From the NCBI GenBank assembly GCA_964550025.1, contig CAZJYI010000161.1, positions 1-23,682 on the forward strand: 23,682 nucleotides of DNA, in the 5' to 3' direction. Under the pieces are notes generated by a model. It was not told where the DNA came from, made no database searches, and saw nothing but the letters and a program-made list of their open reading frames with translations. The DNA is from CAZJYI01 sp964550025 (GTDB lineage: Bacteria > Verrucomicrobiota > Kiritimatiellia > UBA8416 > CAYOBW01). This document shows, one piece after another, positions 1 through 7,485 of this stretch. The translations under genes were made by a program, and so were the position numbers. How positions within the stretch are numbered: the stretch's first letter is position 1; each line of letters begins with the position of its first letter.

Positions 1-220
1 GTTACTTGTACTGTACGCCGAGGATGGCAGTTCCAACTAATGCCAGCAGACACCGGGCTTCGTCGCGAGCCACCACAGAGCGCGGCCGAACTGATATGTG
101 AATCCCGCCGCAGCACCGGCCGCAGAATGAGCCGTTGTCGCTTCGCCTTGCGGCTGCGGCTCTGAATTCGTCTCTATCGTCTGCATGCTCAAACCAACAT
201 CCTGGGGATAGCCCTTCTCT

Positions 221-240
221 GCGGCTTCGCCGCTTGTTTT
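221..240 (+). terminator. Possible short intrinsic terminator
   Basis: GCGGC (221-225), loop TTC, then GCCGC (229-233) is followed by the T-rich tail TTGTTTTG. The stem is only five pairs, so this is weak. It would insulate the restriction-modification operon from transcription entering from the left. Confidence 0.3.
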
Positions 241-263
241 GTAGGCTTGACTATGCAAAAGTG

Positions 264-297
264 CGCTTGTGTTTGCAATGATGATATTGTGCAAGCG
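264..297. promoter_or_regulatory. Dyad just upstream of the HTH gene, possible operator
   Basis: CGCTTG (264-269) pairs with CAAGCG (292-297), and TTGCA (273-277) pairs with TGCAA (290-294), ending eight bases before the GTG start at 306. A TTGACT at 247-252 could be a -35 element, but no good -10 lies at the right spacing. The position suits autoregulation by the small HTH protein or a control site for the operon. This is inference from position and symmetry only. Confidence 0.3.
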
Positions 298-305
298 AGG
301 TTGAC

Positions 306-491
306 GTGAAGAATGAGCCTTGGGTTTCGCTAGAAGAGATCGCGGCGCACCTTGGGGTGAGCAAGGACACCGTACATCGCTGGATTCGAAGACGCGGCAT
401 GCCTGCGCACAAGGTGGGTCGGCTGTGGAAATTCCAAGTGTCCGAGGTCAATGAATGGGTAAGGGCCGGGAGAGCTGAGGACGCGGAATGA
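306..491 (+). CDS. Excisionase-family helix-turn-helix DNA-binding protein
   Basis: This is a 61-residue protein consisting of almost nothing but a winged helix-turn-helix of the excisionase/MerR-like type. The diagnostic residues are SLEEIAAHLGVSKDTVHRWI (about 8-27), followed by a basic wing with the GRLWKF strand typical of the family. The start is GTG at 306, preceded by GCGAGG about six bases upstream; the nearby ATG at 313 is out of frame. Its stop overlaps the hsdM start as ATGA, so the two are probably translationally coupled. Such small proteins often lead type I restriction-modification operons and are presumed regulators, but its target is unknown. The dyad at 264-297 is a candidate site. 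Confidence 0.88.
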   Translation: MKNEPWVSLEEIAAHLGVSKDTVHRWIRRRGMPAHKVGRLWKFQVSEVNEWVRAGRAEDAE

Positions 492-2068
492 GCAGAAGCA
501 AAGAGATAGAGCGTGCAGAGCTGCATAAGACGATTTGGCGAATTGCAAACGATCTGCGTGGCAGCGTGGACGGCTGGGACTTCAAGAGTTACGTGCTCGG
601 CATGTTGTTCTATCGCTTCATATCCGAGAACCTGACCAGCTATCTCAATGTCCAGGAGCGCAAGGCAGGCGAACCGGATTTTGATTACGCCGCGCTGAGT
701 GACGAAGATGCCGAGTTCGGTCGTGCCGAGACGGTAAAGGAAAAGGGATTCTATATCCTCCCCTCCGACCTGTTTGCAAACGTACGGGAGCAGGCGCGAC
801 AGGATCAAGACCTAAACGAAACCTTGACCCGCGTATTCAAGGATATTGAGGGTTCGGCCTTGGACAGCGACAGTGAAGACGATTTCAAAGGGCTGTTTGA
901 CGACCTTGACGTCAACAGCGGCAAACTCGGCCCCACGGTGATCAAGCGCAACGAGAAGCTGGTCAAGCTGCTCGATGCCATTGGCGACCTCCCCCTCAGC
1001 AACGGCTCGGGCGGTTTCTCCGAAAACACGATCGACCTGTTCGGCGATGCCTACGAGTACCTCATGACGATGTACGCCTCCACCGCCGGCAAATCAGGCG
1101 GTGAGTTCTTCACTCCGCAGGAAGTCTCCGAACTGCTCGCCCACATCACCGTGGTGGGCAAGAAGGAGATCAACAAGGTGTATGATCCCGCCTGTGGTTC
1201 CGGCTCGCTGCTGCTCAAATTCGCCAAGGTGCTGGGCCACGACAAGGTCCGCCAGGGTTTCTTCGGGCAAGAGGTCAACCTGACGACCTACAACCTCTGC
1301 CGCATCAACATGTTCCTGCACGACGTCAACCACGAGAAGTTCGACATCGCCCATGGCGATACGCTAACTGATCCCGCCCACTGGGACGACGAGCCCTTCG
1401 AGGCCATCGTCTCCAATCCGCCATACTCCATCAAATGGGACGGCAAGGACAATCCCTTGCTCATCAACGACCCGCGCTACGCTCCGGCCGGCGTGCTCGC
1501 GCCCAAGAGCAGGGCCGACCTCGCCTTCACCATGCACATCCTTTCCTGGCTTGCAGTGAATGGCACGGCAGCAATCGTCGAGTTTCCCGGTGTTCTCTAT
1601 CGCGGCGGTGCCGAGCAGAAAATCCGCCAGTACCTGATTGAGAACAACTATGTTGATACGGTTATCCAGTTGCCGCCCGATCTCTTTTTCGGTACGCCCA
1701 TTGCCACCTGCATCATCGTGTTGAAGAAGTCCAAGCATGACAATGCAACCCTCTTCATAGATGCATCCAACGAATTCGTGCGCAGTGGCAACAAGAACAA
1801 GCTCCTGCCAGAATATCAGAAGAAGATCCTCGATGCCTTCACCGCTCGTGAGGACATCGAGCACTTCGCCTGCCTGATGCCAAATGAAGATATCGCCGAA
1901 AATGACTACAACATTGCTGTATCCTCCTATGTTGAACAGAAGGACGAGCGCGAAGAGGTGGATATCAAGCAGTTGAATGCGAATATCGCCGGTATCGTGG
2001 CGCGGCAGGCCAAACTGCGGACGCAGATTGACGCCATCGTGGCTGAGCTGGAAGGCGGTGCGGCATGA
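488..2068 (+). CDS. hsdM: Type I restriction-modification system, DNA methyltransferase subunit HsdM
   Basis: HsdM transfers a methyl group from S-adenosylmethionine to adenine N6 in the target chosen by HsdS. Two HsdM plus one HsdS form the modification enzyme, and adding HsdR gives the restriction complex. The 526-residue protein has the usual length. The N-terminal HsdM helical domain covers about 8-150, and the N6-methyltransferase domain begins near 175 with GGEFFTPQEV (205-214). The SAM motif DPACGSGS lies at 233-240 and the catalytic motif IV NPPY at 310-313. The C-terminus is helical, as expected for contact with HsdS. No key residue appears lost. The gene starts on an ATGA overlap with the HTH gene and ends on ATGA, with a mini-ORF beginning at 2065. 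Confidence 0.96.
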   Translation: MSRSKEIERAELHKTIWRIANDLRGSVDGWDFKSYVLGMLFYRFISENLTSYLNVQERKAGEPDFDYAALSDEDAEFGRAETVKEKGFYILPSDLFANVREQARQDQDLNETLTRVFKDIEGSALDSDSEDDFKGLFDDLDVNSGKLGPTVIKRNEKLVKLLDAIGDLPLSNGSGGFSENTIDLFGDAYEYLMTMYASTAGKSGGEFFTPQEVSELLAHITVVGKKEINKVYDPACGSGSLLLKFAKVLGHDKVRQGFFGQEVNLTTYNLCRINMFLHDVNHEKFDIAHGDTLTDPAHWDDEPFEAIVSNPPYSIKWDGKDNPLLINDPRYAPAGVLAPKSRADLAFTMHILSWLAVNGTAAIVEFPGVLYRGGAEQKIRQYLIENNYVDTVIQLPPDLFFGTPIATCIIVLKKSKHDNATLFIDASNEFVRSGNKNKLLPEYQKKILDAFTAREDIEHFACLMPNEDIAENDYNIAVSSYVEQKDEREEVDIKQLNANIAGIVARQAKLRTQIDAIVAELEGGAA

Positions 2069-2139
2069 GTAGCATCCCGTGCAACTGTTCGGAAATCCCG
2101 AACAGTTCAGAACGAGGGGGCCCGGGAGGCGAGACATGA
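2065..2139 (+). CDS. 24-codon mini-ORF linking hsdM and rhuM (possible coupling leader)
   Basis: An ATG at 2065 overlaps the hsdM stop as ATGA. The frame stays open for 24 codons and its TGA (2137-2139) overlaps the rhuM ATG at 2136, again as ATGA. GGAAGG lies about nine bases before the mini-ORF start. The predicted peptide begins MSSIPCNCSE, is rich in Ser, Gly and Pro, and has no known relatives that I recognise. All other junctions of this operon are also ATGA overlaps, which argues that ribosomes pass through this frame. It may serve only to carry terminating ribosomes to rhuM, possibly opening the hairpin it contains. Translation is inferred, not shown. Confidence 0.5.
   Translation: MSSIPCNCSEIPNSSERGGPGGET
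2083..2107. repeat. Perfect 10-5-10 inverted repeat between hsdM and rhuM
   Basis: AACTGTTCGG (2083-2092) and CCGAACAGTT (2098-2107) are exact reverse complements around the 5-base loop AAATC. It could be an mRNA hairpin or a two-fold symmetric protein-binding site. It lies inside the 24-codon mini-ORF and 28 bases before the rhuM start. It has the same geometry as the repeat at 2327-2351. Confidence 0.85.
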
Positions 2140-3152
2140 GTGAGCAACCGGGTGGAGAGATCATTCTGTATCAGCGCGACGATGCACCCGCCATCGGCGT
2201 ACGACTCGATGGCGAAACGGTCTGGCTGAGTCAGCAGCAACTGGCCGACCTGTTCCAGACCTCACGTACCAATGTGGTAGAGCACATTGGCAACATCTAT
2301 GCGGAGGGGGAATTGAGTCAAGAGGCAACCTGTCGGGAATTCCGACAGGTTCGAACTGAAGGGAATCGCCAGGTTGCTCGCACACTGCCCTTCTACAACC
2401 TGGATCTCACCATTTCGCTCGGCTACCGGGTGAAATCGGCCATTGCGACTCATTTCCGGATCTGGGCCACGGAGCGGCTGCGTGAATACCTGGTCAAGGG
2501 CTTCACCATGGACGACGACCGCCTCAAAGGACTCGGCGGCGGCGGATACTGGAAGGAGCTGCTGGAGCGTATCCGCGACATCCGCTCCAGCGAGAAAGTG
2601 CTCTACCGCCAAGTGCTGGATCTTTACGCAACGAGCGTGGACTACGACCCCAAGGCTGAAGCCAGCATCGTCTTCTTCAAGATCGTGCAGAACAAACTAC
2701 ACTACGCCGCCCACGGTCGGACCGCGGCGGAAGTGATTACGGCACGGGCCGATGCCGACAAACCCTTCATGGGTTTGTTATCGTTCAGCGGAAAACAGCC
2801 GACCAAAGCAGATATCGCCATCGCCAAGAACTACCTTGAGGCGGATGAACTCAAGCGACTCAACACGTTGGTTTCGGCCTATTTCGATGCCGCCGAATTC
2901 CGCGCTATGAGCCATGAGCCCACCTACATGAAAGACTGGCTGGCGCATCTGGAGCAACTGATCGCCGCCATGGGCGGCAACGAATTGCAGGGCGCAGGCA
3001 AAGTCAGCCATCAACAGGCACTCGACCACGCCGAAACAGAATACGCCAAGTACCGCACCCAGCTCGCCGCACAACCGTCCGAAGTGGAAGAGGCCTATCT
3101 CGAAACGGTCAGGCAGGCACAGAAGAAGATCGAGAAGAGGGCGAAACCATGA
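2136..3152 (+). CDS. RhuM-family (virulence RhuM) protein embedded in the hsd operon
   Basis: This 338-residue protein resembles the RhuM family, whose biochemical role is not established. It is often encoded between hsdM and hsdS, as here. An N-terminal segment WLSQQQLADLFQTSRTNVVE looks like a DNA-binding helix-turn-helix. The central family signature includes YNLDLTISLGYRVKS and FRIWATERLREYLVKGFTMD. The C-terminal half is helical and ends in a basic tail. The ATG at 2136 is chosen over an in-frame upstream start at 2079 because GGGAGG (2124-2129) sits six bases ahead and because it makes an ATGA overlap with the mini-ORF. Its own stop overlaps hsdS as ATGA. It may regulate or assist the restriction system; this is inference from context. 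Confidence 0.88.
   Translation: MSEQPGGEIILYQRDDAPAIGVRLDGETVWLSQQQLADLFQTSRTNVVEHIGNIYAEGELSQEATCREFRQVRTEGNRQVARTLPFYNLDLTISLGYRVKSAIATHFRIWATERLREYLVKGFTMDDDRLKGLGGGGYWKELLERIRDIRSSEKVLYRQVLDLYATSVDYDPKAEASIVFFKIVQNKLHYAAHGRTAAEVITARADADKPFMGLLSFSGKQPTKADIAIAKNYLEADELKRLNTLVSAYFDAAEFRAMSHEPTYMKDWLAHLEQLIAAMGGNELQGAGKVSHQQALDHAETEYAKYRTQLAAQPSEVEEAYLETVRQAQKKIEKRAKP
2327..2351. repeat. Second 10-5-10 inverted repeat, inside rhuM
   Basis: AACCTGTCGG (2327-2336) and CCGACAGGTT (2342-2351) are exact reverse complements around the loop GAATT. Compared with the repeat at 2083-2107, three consecutive stem pairs differ and all three changes are compensated, so pairing is kept. It encodes roughly TCREFRQV, part of the family's conserved stretch, so protein constraint may explain part of the pattern. 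Confidence 0.8.
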
Positions 3153-4411
3153 CCTTCTCGCGCGAAGAAGTGAATGCGCGAAGGGGGGCGCGGATTGAGG
3201 CGCTGATTGCCGAACTTTGCCCGGACGGGGTGGAGTACAGGGCCATCGGCGAGTTTTGCACACTGGTTCGCGGCAATGGGATGCCGAAATCCGATTTTGC
3301 GGAGTCAGGGGTTGGCTGCATCCATTACGGGCAAATCTACACCTACTATGGCATTTGGACGACCGAAACGCTGACATTTGTTCCTGCAGGAAAGGCGGAG
3401 AAACTCGCAAAGGTTGATCCGGGTGATTTGGTTATCACCAATACCAGCGAGAATATAGAGGATGTGTGCAAAGCGGTCGCATGGCTTGGGGAATCCCAGA
3501 TTGTTACGGGTGGTCATGCTACAGTGCTGAAACACGACCAGAACCCGAAGTATCTCTCTTACTTCATGCAAACCCCGCATTTCTCTATAGAGAAGAGGAA
3601 GCATGCAATGGGAGCTAAGGTCACCGATGTTTCCGCAAAGAACCTTGCGAAGATCCGCATTCCCGTCCCGCCGCTGGAAGTGCAGCATGAAATTGTCAAG
3701 GTACTTGACAATTTCACGGAGCTGGAGGCGGAGCTGGAGGCGGAGCTGGAGGCGCGTCGGCGGCAGTACGAGTACTACCGCGACGCGTTGCTCAGTTTCG
3801 AAGGGCGGGAGGATGTCGAATGGATGCCCTTGGGGGAAATCGGAGAATTCATTCGCGGGCGTCGGTTCACAAAGAAGGACTATGCGGAAACTGGCATTCC
3901 CTGCATCCACTACGGCGAGATCTATACTCACTTCGGAGTTGGCGCGAACGAAGTCATGTCGCACATCCAGGCGGACATATCAACAAAGCTTCGCTATGCT
4001 GCACCTAATGACGTCGTGTTCACCGATGTCGGGGAAACCGTTGCTGATGTTGGGAAGGCTGTTGCGTGGCTCGGCGATAGCGAGGTCGCGATTCACGATC
4101 ACTGTTACGCCTTCCGCCATTCGATGAATCCGCGATTCGTTTCATACTGTATGCAAGCAAGTTCATTCATTGCGGAAAAGGCGAAGCACGTGGCCCGGAC
4201 GAAGGTCAAAACACTTCTGGTTAACGGCTTTGCGAAGGTTCGTATCCCTGTCCCTCCTCTCGAAGACCAAGAGCGCATCGTCTCCATTCTCGACAGGTTC
4301 GATACGCTGGTAAACGACCTGTCCAGCGGGCTACCCGCCGAGATCCAGGCACGTCGTCAGCAGTACGAGCATTATCGCGACCGTTTGCTCAGCTTCCGGG
4401 AGGCCGCATGA
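3149..4411 (+). CDS. hsdS: Type I restriction-modification system, specificity subunit HsdS
   Basis: HsdS reads the two halves of the bipartite DNA target for both methylation and cleavage. The 420-residue protein has the classic layout: target recognition domain 1 at about 30-165, a central conserved coiled coil at about 170-215, domain 2 at about 228-365, and a C-terminal coiled coil ending RRQQYEHYRDRLLSF. The conserved 'IRIPVPPLE' segment occurs once per half (about 169 and 366). The two recognition domains resemble each other: CIHYGQIYTYYG in the first matches CIHYGEIYTHFG in the second. The central helix contains three tandem LEAE-type repeats (DNA 3719-3754). The start is an ATGA overlap with rhuM, and the stop overlaps hsdR in the same way. 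The target sequence cannot be predicted from here. Confidence 0.96.
   Translation: MTFSREEVNARRGARIEALIAELCPDGVEYRAIGEFCTLVRGNGMPKSDFAESGVGCIHYGQIYTYYGIWTTETLTFVPAGKAEKLAKVDPGDLVITNTSENIEDVCKAVAWLGESQIVTGGHATVLKHDQNPKYLSYFMQTPHFSIEKRKHAMGAKVTDVSAKNLAKIRIPVPPLEVQHEIVKVLDNFTELEAELEAELEARRRQYEYYRDALLSFEGREDVEWMPLGEIGEFIRGRRFTKKDYAETGIPCIHYGEIYTHFGVGANEVMSHIQADISTKLRYAAPNDVVFTDVGETVADVGKAVAWLGDSEVAIHDHCYAFRHSMNPRFVSYCMQASSFIAEKAKHVARTKVKTLLVNGFAKVRIPVPPLEDQERIVSILDRFDTLVNDLSSGLPAEIQARRQQYEHYRDRLLSFREAA
3719..3754 (+). repeat. Three perfect 12-base tandem repeats in the HsdS central spacer
   Basis: GAGCTGGAGGCG occurs three times back to back (3719-3730, 3731-3742, 3743-3754), encoding Glu-Leu-Glu-Ala three times. 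In EcoR124-type HsdS, a 4-residue repeat at this same position varies in copy number and changes the length of the non-specific gap in the DNA target. Perfect copies suggest recent slippage or active variability; that it varies here is inferred. Confidence 0.93.
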
Positions 4412-7400
4412 GCGAAGACCGCGCCACATACCGCGTTGAACCCATTGCGCTTTGCGACGAAAGCACGGTAGTTGCCGAATTCCTGGTTGACCGTGTGAGG
4501 GAGACGGCCTACCAATCGGAGGCGTCGCTGGAGACAGCCTTTATCGAGCAGCTGGAATTGCAGGCCTATGAATACCTGCCACTGACTTCGGAAGCTGAGC
4601 TGATCACCAATCTGCGTAGCCAGTTGGAGAAGCTGAACAAGGTCACGTTCTCCGACGCGGAATGGGAGCGCTTCTTCGCCACCAATATCGCCGGTGCCAA
4701 TGACGGCATTGTCGAGAAGACGGCGCGGATGCAGGAGGATCACATTCAACTCCTGAAACGTGATGATGGGTCGACAAAGAACATCCGGCTAATCGACAAG
4801 CAGCACATCCACAACAACAGCCTGCAAGTTATCAACCAGTATGAAGCGGACCGTGCGCGGGCCAACCGTTACGATGTAACGGTACTGGTCAACGGCCTGC
4901 CAATGGTGCATGTGGAGCTCAAGCGCCGGGGTGTTGACATCCGGGAGGCCTTCAATCAGATCAAGCGCTATCAGCGCGTCAGCTTCTGGGCGGGCTCGGG
5001 GCTATTTGAGTACGTACAGCTGTTTGTCATCAGCAATGGCACGCTGACCAAGTATTACAGCAACACCGTGCGCGACAGCCATCTGAAGGAGCAACGGGGC
5101 AAACGCTCGCGTCGGAAGACATCCAACAGCTTCTCATTCACGAGCTGGTGGGCAGATGCAAAGAACAGGCCCATCACCGAATTGGTGGACTTCGGCAAGA
5201 CCTTCTTCGCCAGGCATACGTTGCTGAACATCCTGACGCGCTACTGCGTGTTCGACGTAGACCGGAAGTTGTTGGTCATGCGGCCCTATCAGATTGTGGC
5301 GGCGGAGCAGATCCTGCAGCGCATTACGACCGGCTCCAATCTTCGGCGACTTGGTAAGATAGACGCCGGTGGTTACATCTGGCACACCACCGGCAGCGGC
5401 AAGACACTCACCAGTTTCAAGGCGGCACAGCTTGCCCAGGGACTGCCCGAGATTGACAAGGTGTTGTTTGTGGTGGACCGCAAGGATCTGGATTACCAGA
5501 CCATGCGTGAGTACGAGCGCTTTGAGAAAGGGGCCGCCAACTCCAACACGTCGACAACGGTGCTAAAGCAGCAGCTTGAAGACCCGAATGCGCGTATTAT
5601 CGTCACCACCATCCAGAAACTCAGTCGCTTTGTCGCCAAGAGCAGGAAGCATCCGGTCTATGGCGCGCATGTGGTGGTGATCTTCGACGAGTGCCACCGT
5701 AGCCAGTTCGGCGACATGCACACTGAGATCACGAAGTCCTTTAAGCGTTACCACCTGTTCGGTTTTACTGGTACACCGATCTTCGCCGACAACGCGGGGA
5801 GTCACGGGAACCCGCTTCGGCGCACCACCGAGCAAGCGTTTGGTGACAAGCTGCACACCTACACCATTGTCGATGCCATCACCGACAAGAACGTACTCCC
5901 CTTCCGCATCGACTACATCAACACGATCAAGACATCGCCGGGCACCAAGGACAAGAAGGTGCCGGCCATCGACAAAGAGCGGGCGTTGCTGGACCCGAAG
6001 CGTATCACGCAGGTGGTGAACTATATCCGGGAGCACTTCGATCAGAAAGTCAAATGCCAGGTCAACTATCGTCACAGTGTCCTGACCAACGTGGCCGAAG
6101 TGATTGCCGGGAAGGGGAAGGTTGAGGAGATAAGGGCAGAGATACGGCGAAAAGGCTTCAATTCGCTGTTTGCCACGGCGTCGATTGACGCGGCCAAACG
6201 CTACTACAGCGAGTTTGCGGCCCAGCAAGAAAACCTGCCTCCCGCGCAGCGTCTCAAGGTGGGGCTCATCTACAGTTTTGCCGCTAACGAAGAGGAACCC
6301 GACGGTCTGCTGAGCGAGGAGGAGTTCGAAACCGAAGGGCTGGACCAGAGCTCGCGCGACTTCCTGGATGCCGCGATCAAGGACTACAATGCCATGTTCG
6401 GCACAAGTTACGACACATCGGCCGACAAGTTTCAGAATTACTACAAGGATCTGTCGCAACGCCTGAAGAACCGTGAGCTTGATCTGGTGATCGTGGTGAA
6501 CATGTTCCTGACTGGCTTCGACGCCACCACACTCAACACGCTGTGGGTGGACAAGAATCTGCGAGCACACGGGTTGATCCAGGCCTTTTCGCGTACCAAC
6601 CGCATCCTCAATTCGGTGAAGACCTACGGCAACGTCGTTTCTTTCCGCGATCTCGAGGAGAAGACCAACGATGCTCTAGCTCTGTTTGGGAACAAGGACG
6701 CCAAGGGCATTGTGCTGCTGAAACCTTACGCCGAGTACTACAAGGAATACAAAGAGCGGGTCGAGGAGTTGGTGAAGACAGTCCCTGTTGGCGCGCCCAT
6801 TGTCGGTGAATCGGCTCAGAAGGAATTCATCAAGCTCTTTGGCTCCATCCTGCGACTGAAGAACATTCTCACAGCCTTTGATGATTTCGCAGGCAACGAA
6901 ATCCTCAGCGAACGGGACTTTCAAGACTACCAGAGTCTTTATCTGAATCTGTACGCCGACTTCCGCGATGCATCCGACGCGGACAAGGAGGCGATCAACG
7001 ACGACGTGGTGTTTGAGATCGAACTGATCAAACAGGTCGAGATCAACGTCGACTACATTCTGATGCTGGTCGAGAGGTACCTGAAGAAGAAAGGCTCGGG
7101 AGAAGACAAGGAGATCCGGGCCGCAATCGAGCGTGCAATCAATGCCAGCCCCAGCCTGCGCAACAAGAAGGACCTCATTGAGCAATTTGTGGACTCCTTA
7201 TCCGCGACAGCTAGGGTCGACGCGGAATGGGTCGCCTATATTGAGGCCAAGAAGGCGGAGGAACTTGATCGCATCATCGCAGATGAAGGGCTAGATGCAG
7301 GTGAGACAAGGGCGTTCGTCGAGAATGCCTTCCGCGACGGAAGCGTACCCGAGTCGGGCACCGCGATCATCAAGATCCTGCCGCCGCTTTCCCGGTTCAG

Positions 7401-7485
7401 CAAGCAGAACAGCCATGGAGAGAAGAAGCAGACGGTGATCGAGAAACTGAGCGCGTTCTTCGATCGGTTTTTCGGGCTACTCTGA
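4408..7485 (+). CDS. hsdR: Type I restriction-modification system, restriction/translocase subunit HsdR
   Basis: HsdR is the ATP-driven motor that pulls DNA through the complex and cuts it at a distance from unmethylated targets. The 1025-residue protein has normal length for the family. The N-terminal nuclease carries the PD-(D/E)xK pattern with D156 (NRYD) and E170-x-K172 (VELK). The superfamily 2 motor has Walker A TTGSGKT (327-333), the DEAD-box variant DECH (427-430), motif III TGTP (454-457) and motif VI near QAFSRTNRI (about 725). The C-terminal helical domain is acidic and rich in Lys and Glu. No frameshift or missing motif is seen, so the system looks functional. It overlaps hsdS as ATGA with GGGAGG upstream and is the last gene of the operon. 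Confidence 0.96.
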   Translation: MSEDRATYRVEPIALCDESTVVAEFLVDRVRETAYQSEASLETAFIEQLELQAYEYLPLTSEAELITNLRSQLEKLNKVTFSDAEWERFFATNIAGANDGIVEKTARMQEDHIQLLKRDDGSTKNIRLIDKQHIHNNSLQVINQYEADRARANRYDVTVLVNGLPMVHVELKRRGVDIREAFNQIKRYQRVSFWAGSGLFEYVQLFVISNGTLTKYYSNTVRDSHLKEQRGKRSRRKTSNSFSFTSWWADAKNRPITELVDFGKTFFARHTLLNILTRYCVFDVDRKLLVMRPYQIVAAEQILQRITTGSNLRRLGKIDAGGYIWHTTGSGKTLTSFKAAQLAQGLPEIDKVLFVVDRKDLDYQTMREYERFEKGAANSNTSTTVLKQQLEDPNARIIVTTIQKLSRFVAKSRKHPVYGAHVVVIFDECHRSQFGDMHTEITKSFKRYHLFGFTGTPIFADNAGSHGNPLRRTTEQAFGDKLHTYTIVDAITDKNVLPFRIDYINTIKTSPGTKDKKVPAIDKERALLDPKRITQVVNYIREHFDQKVKCQVNYRHSVLTNVAEVIAGKGKVEEIRAEIRRKGFNSLFATASIDAAKRYYSEFAAQQENLPPAQRLKVGLIYSFAANEEEPDGLLSEEEFETEGLDQSSRDFLDAAIKDYNAMFGTSYDTSADKFQNYYKDLSQRLKNRELDLVIVVNMFLTGFDATTLNTLWVDKNLRAHGLIQAFSRTNRILNSVKTYGNVVSFRDLEEKTNDALALFGNKDAKGIVLLKPYAEYYKEYKERVEELVKTVPVGAPIVGESAQKEFIKLFGSILRLKNILTAFDDFAGNEILSERDFQDYQSLYLNLYADFRDASDADKEAINDDVVFEIELIKQVEINVDYILMLVERYLKKKGSGEDKEIRAAIERAINASPSLRNKKDLIEQFVDSLSATARVDAEWVAYIEAKKAEELDRIIADEGLDAGETRAFVENAFRDGSVPESGTAIIKILPPLSRFSKQNSHGEKKQTVIEKLSAFFDRFFGLL

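Larger units (their letters stand above)
1..305. other. Upstream region without a recognisable gene
   Basis: No convincing coding region was found. The minus-strand open frame here is rich in Ala, Gly and Thr and resembles no family I know. The plus strand carries a short GC hairpin with a T-rich tail at 221-240 and a dyad just before the first gene, both listed separately. The tail of a minus-strand gene entering from the left cannot be excluded, because one frame ends at a stop near position 5 with a hydrophobic stretch, but this is too short to call. Confidence 0.4.

Noticed and set aside
37..294. Minus-strand open frame of 85 codons before the hsd operon
   Set aside because: Low-complexity composition, no recognisable domain and no clear ribosome site; it overlaps the putative control region of the operon.
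2079..2135. N-terminal extension of RhuM from an in-frame upstream start
   Set aside because: The extension lies over the palindrome, is rich in Arg and Gly unlike the family, and the ATG at 2136 has a much better ribosome site and an ATGA overlap.
3719..3754. CRISPR-like or satellite array
   Set aside because: The units are 12 bases with no spacers, and they encode an in-frame coiled-coil repeat of HsdS.
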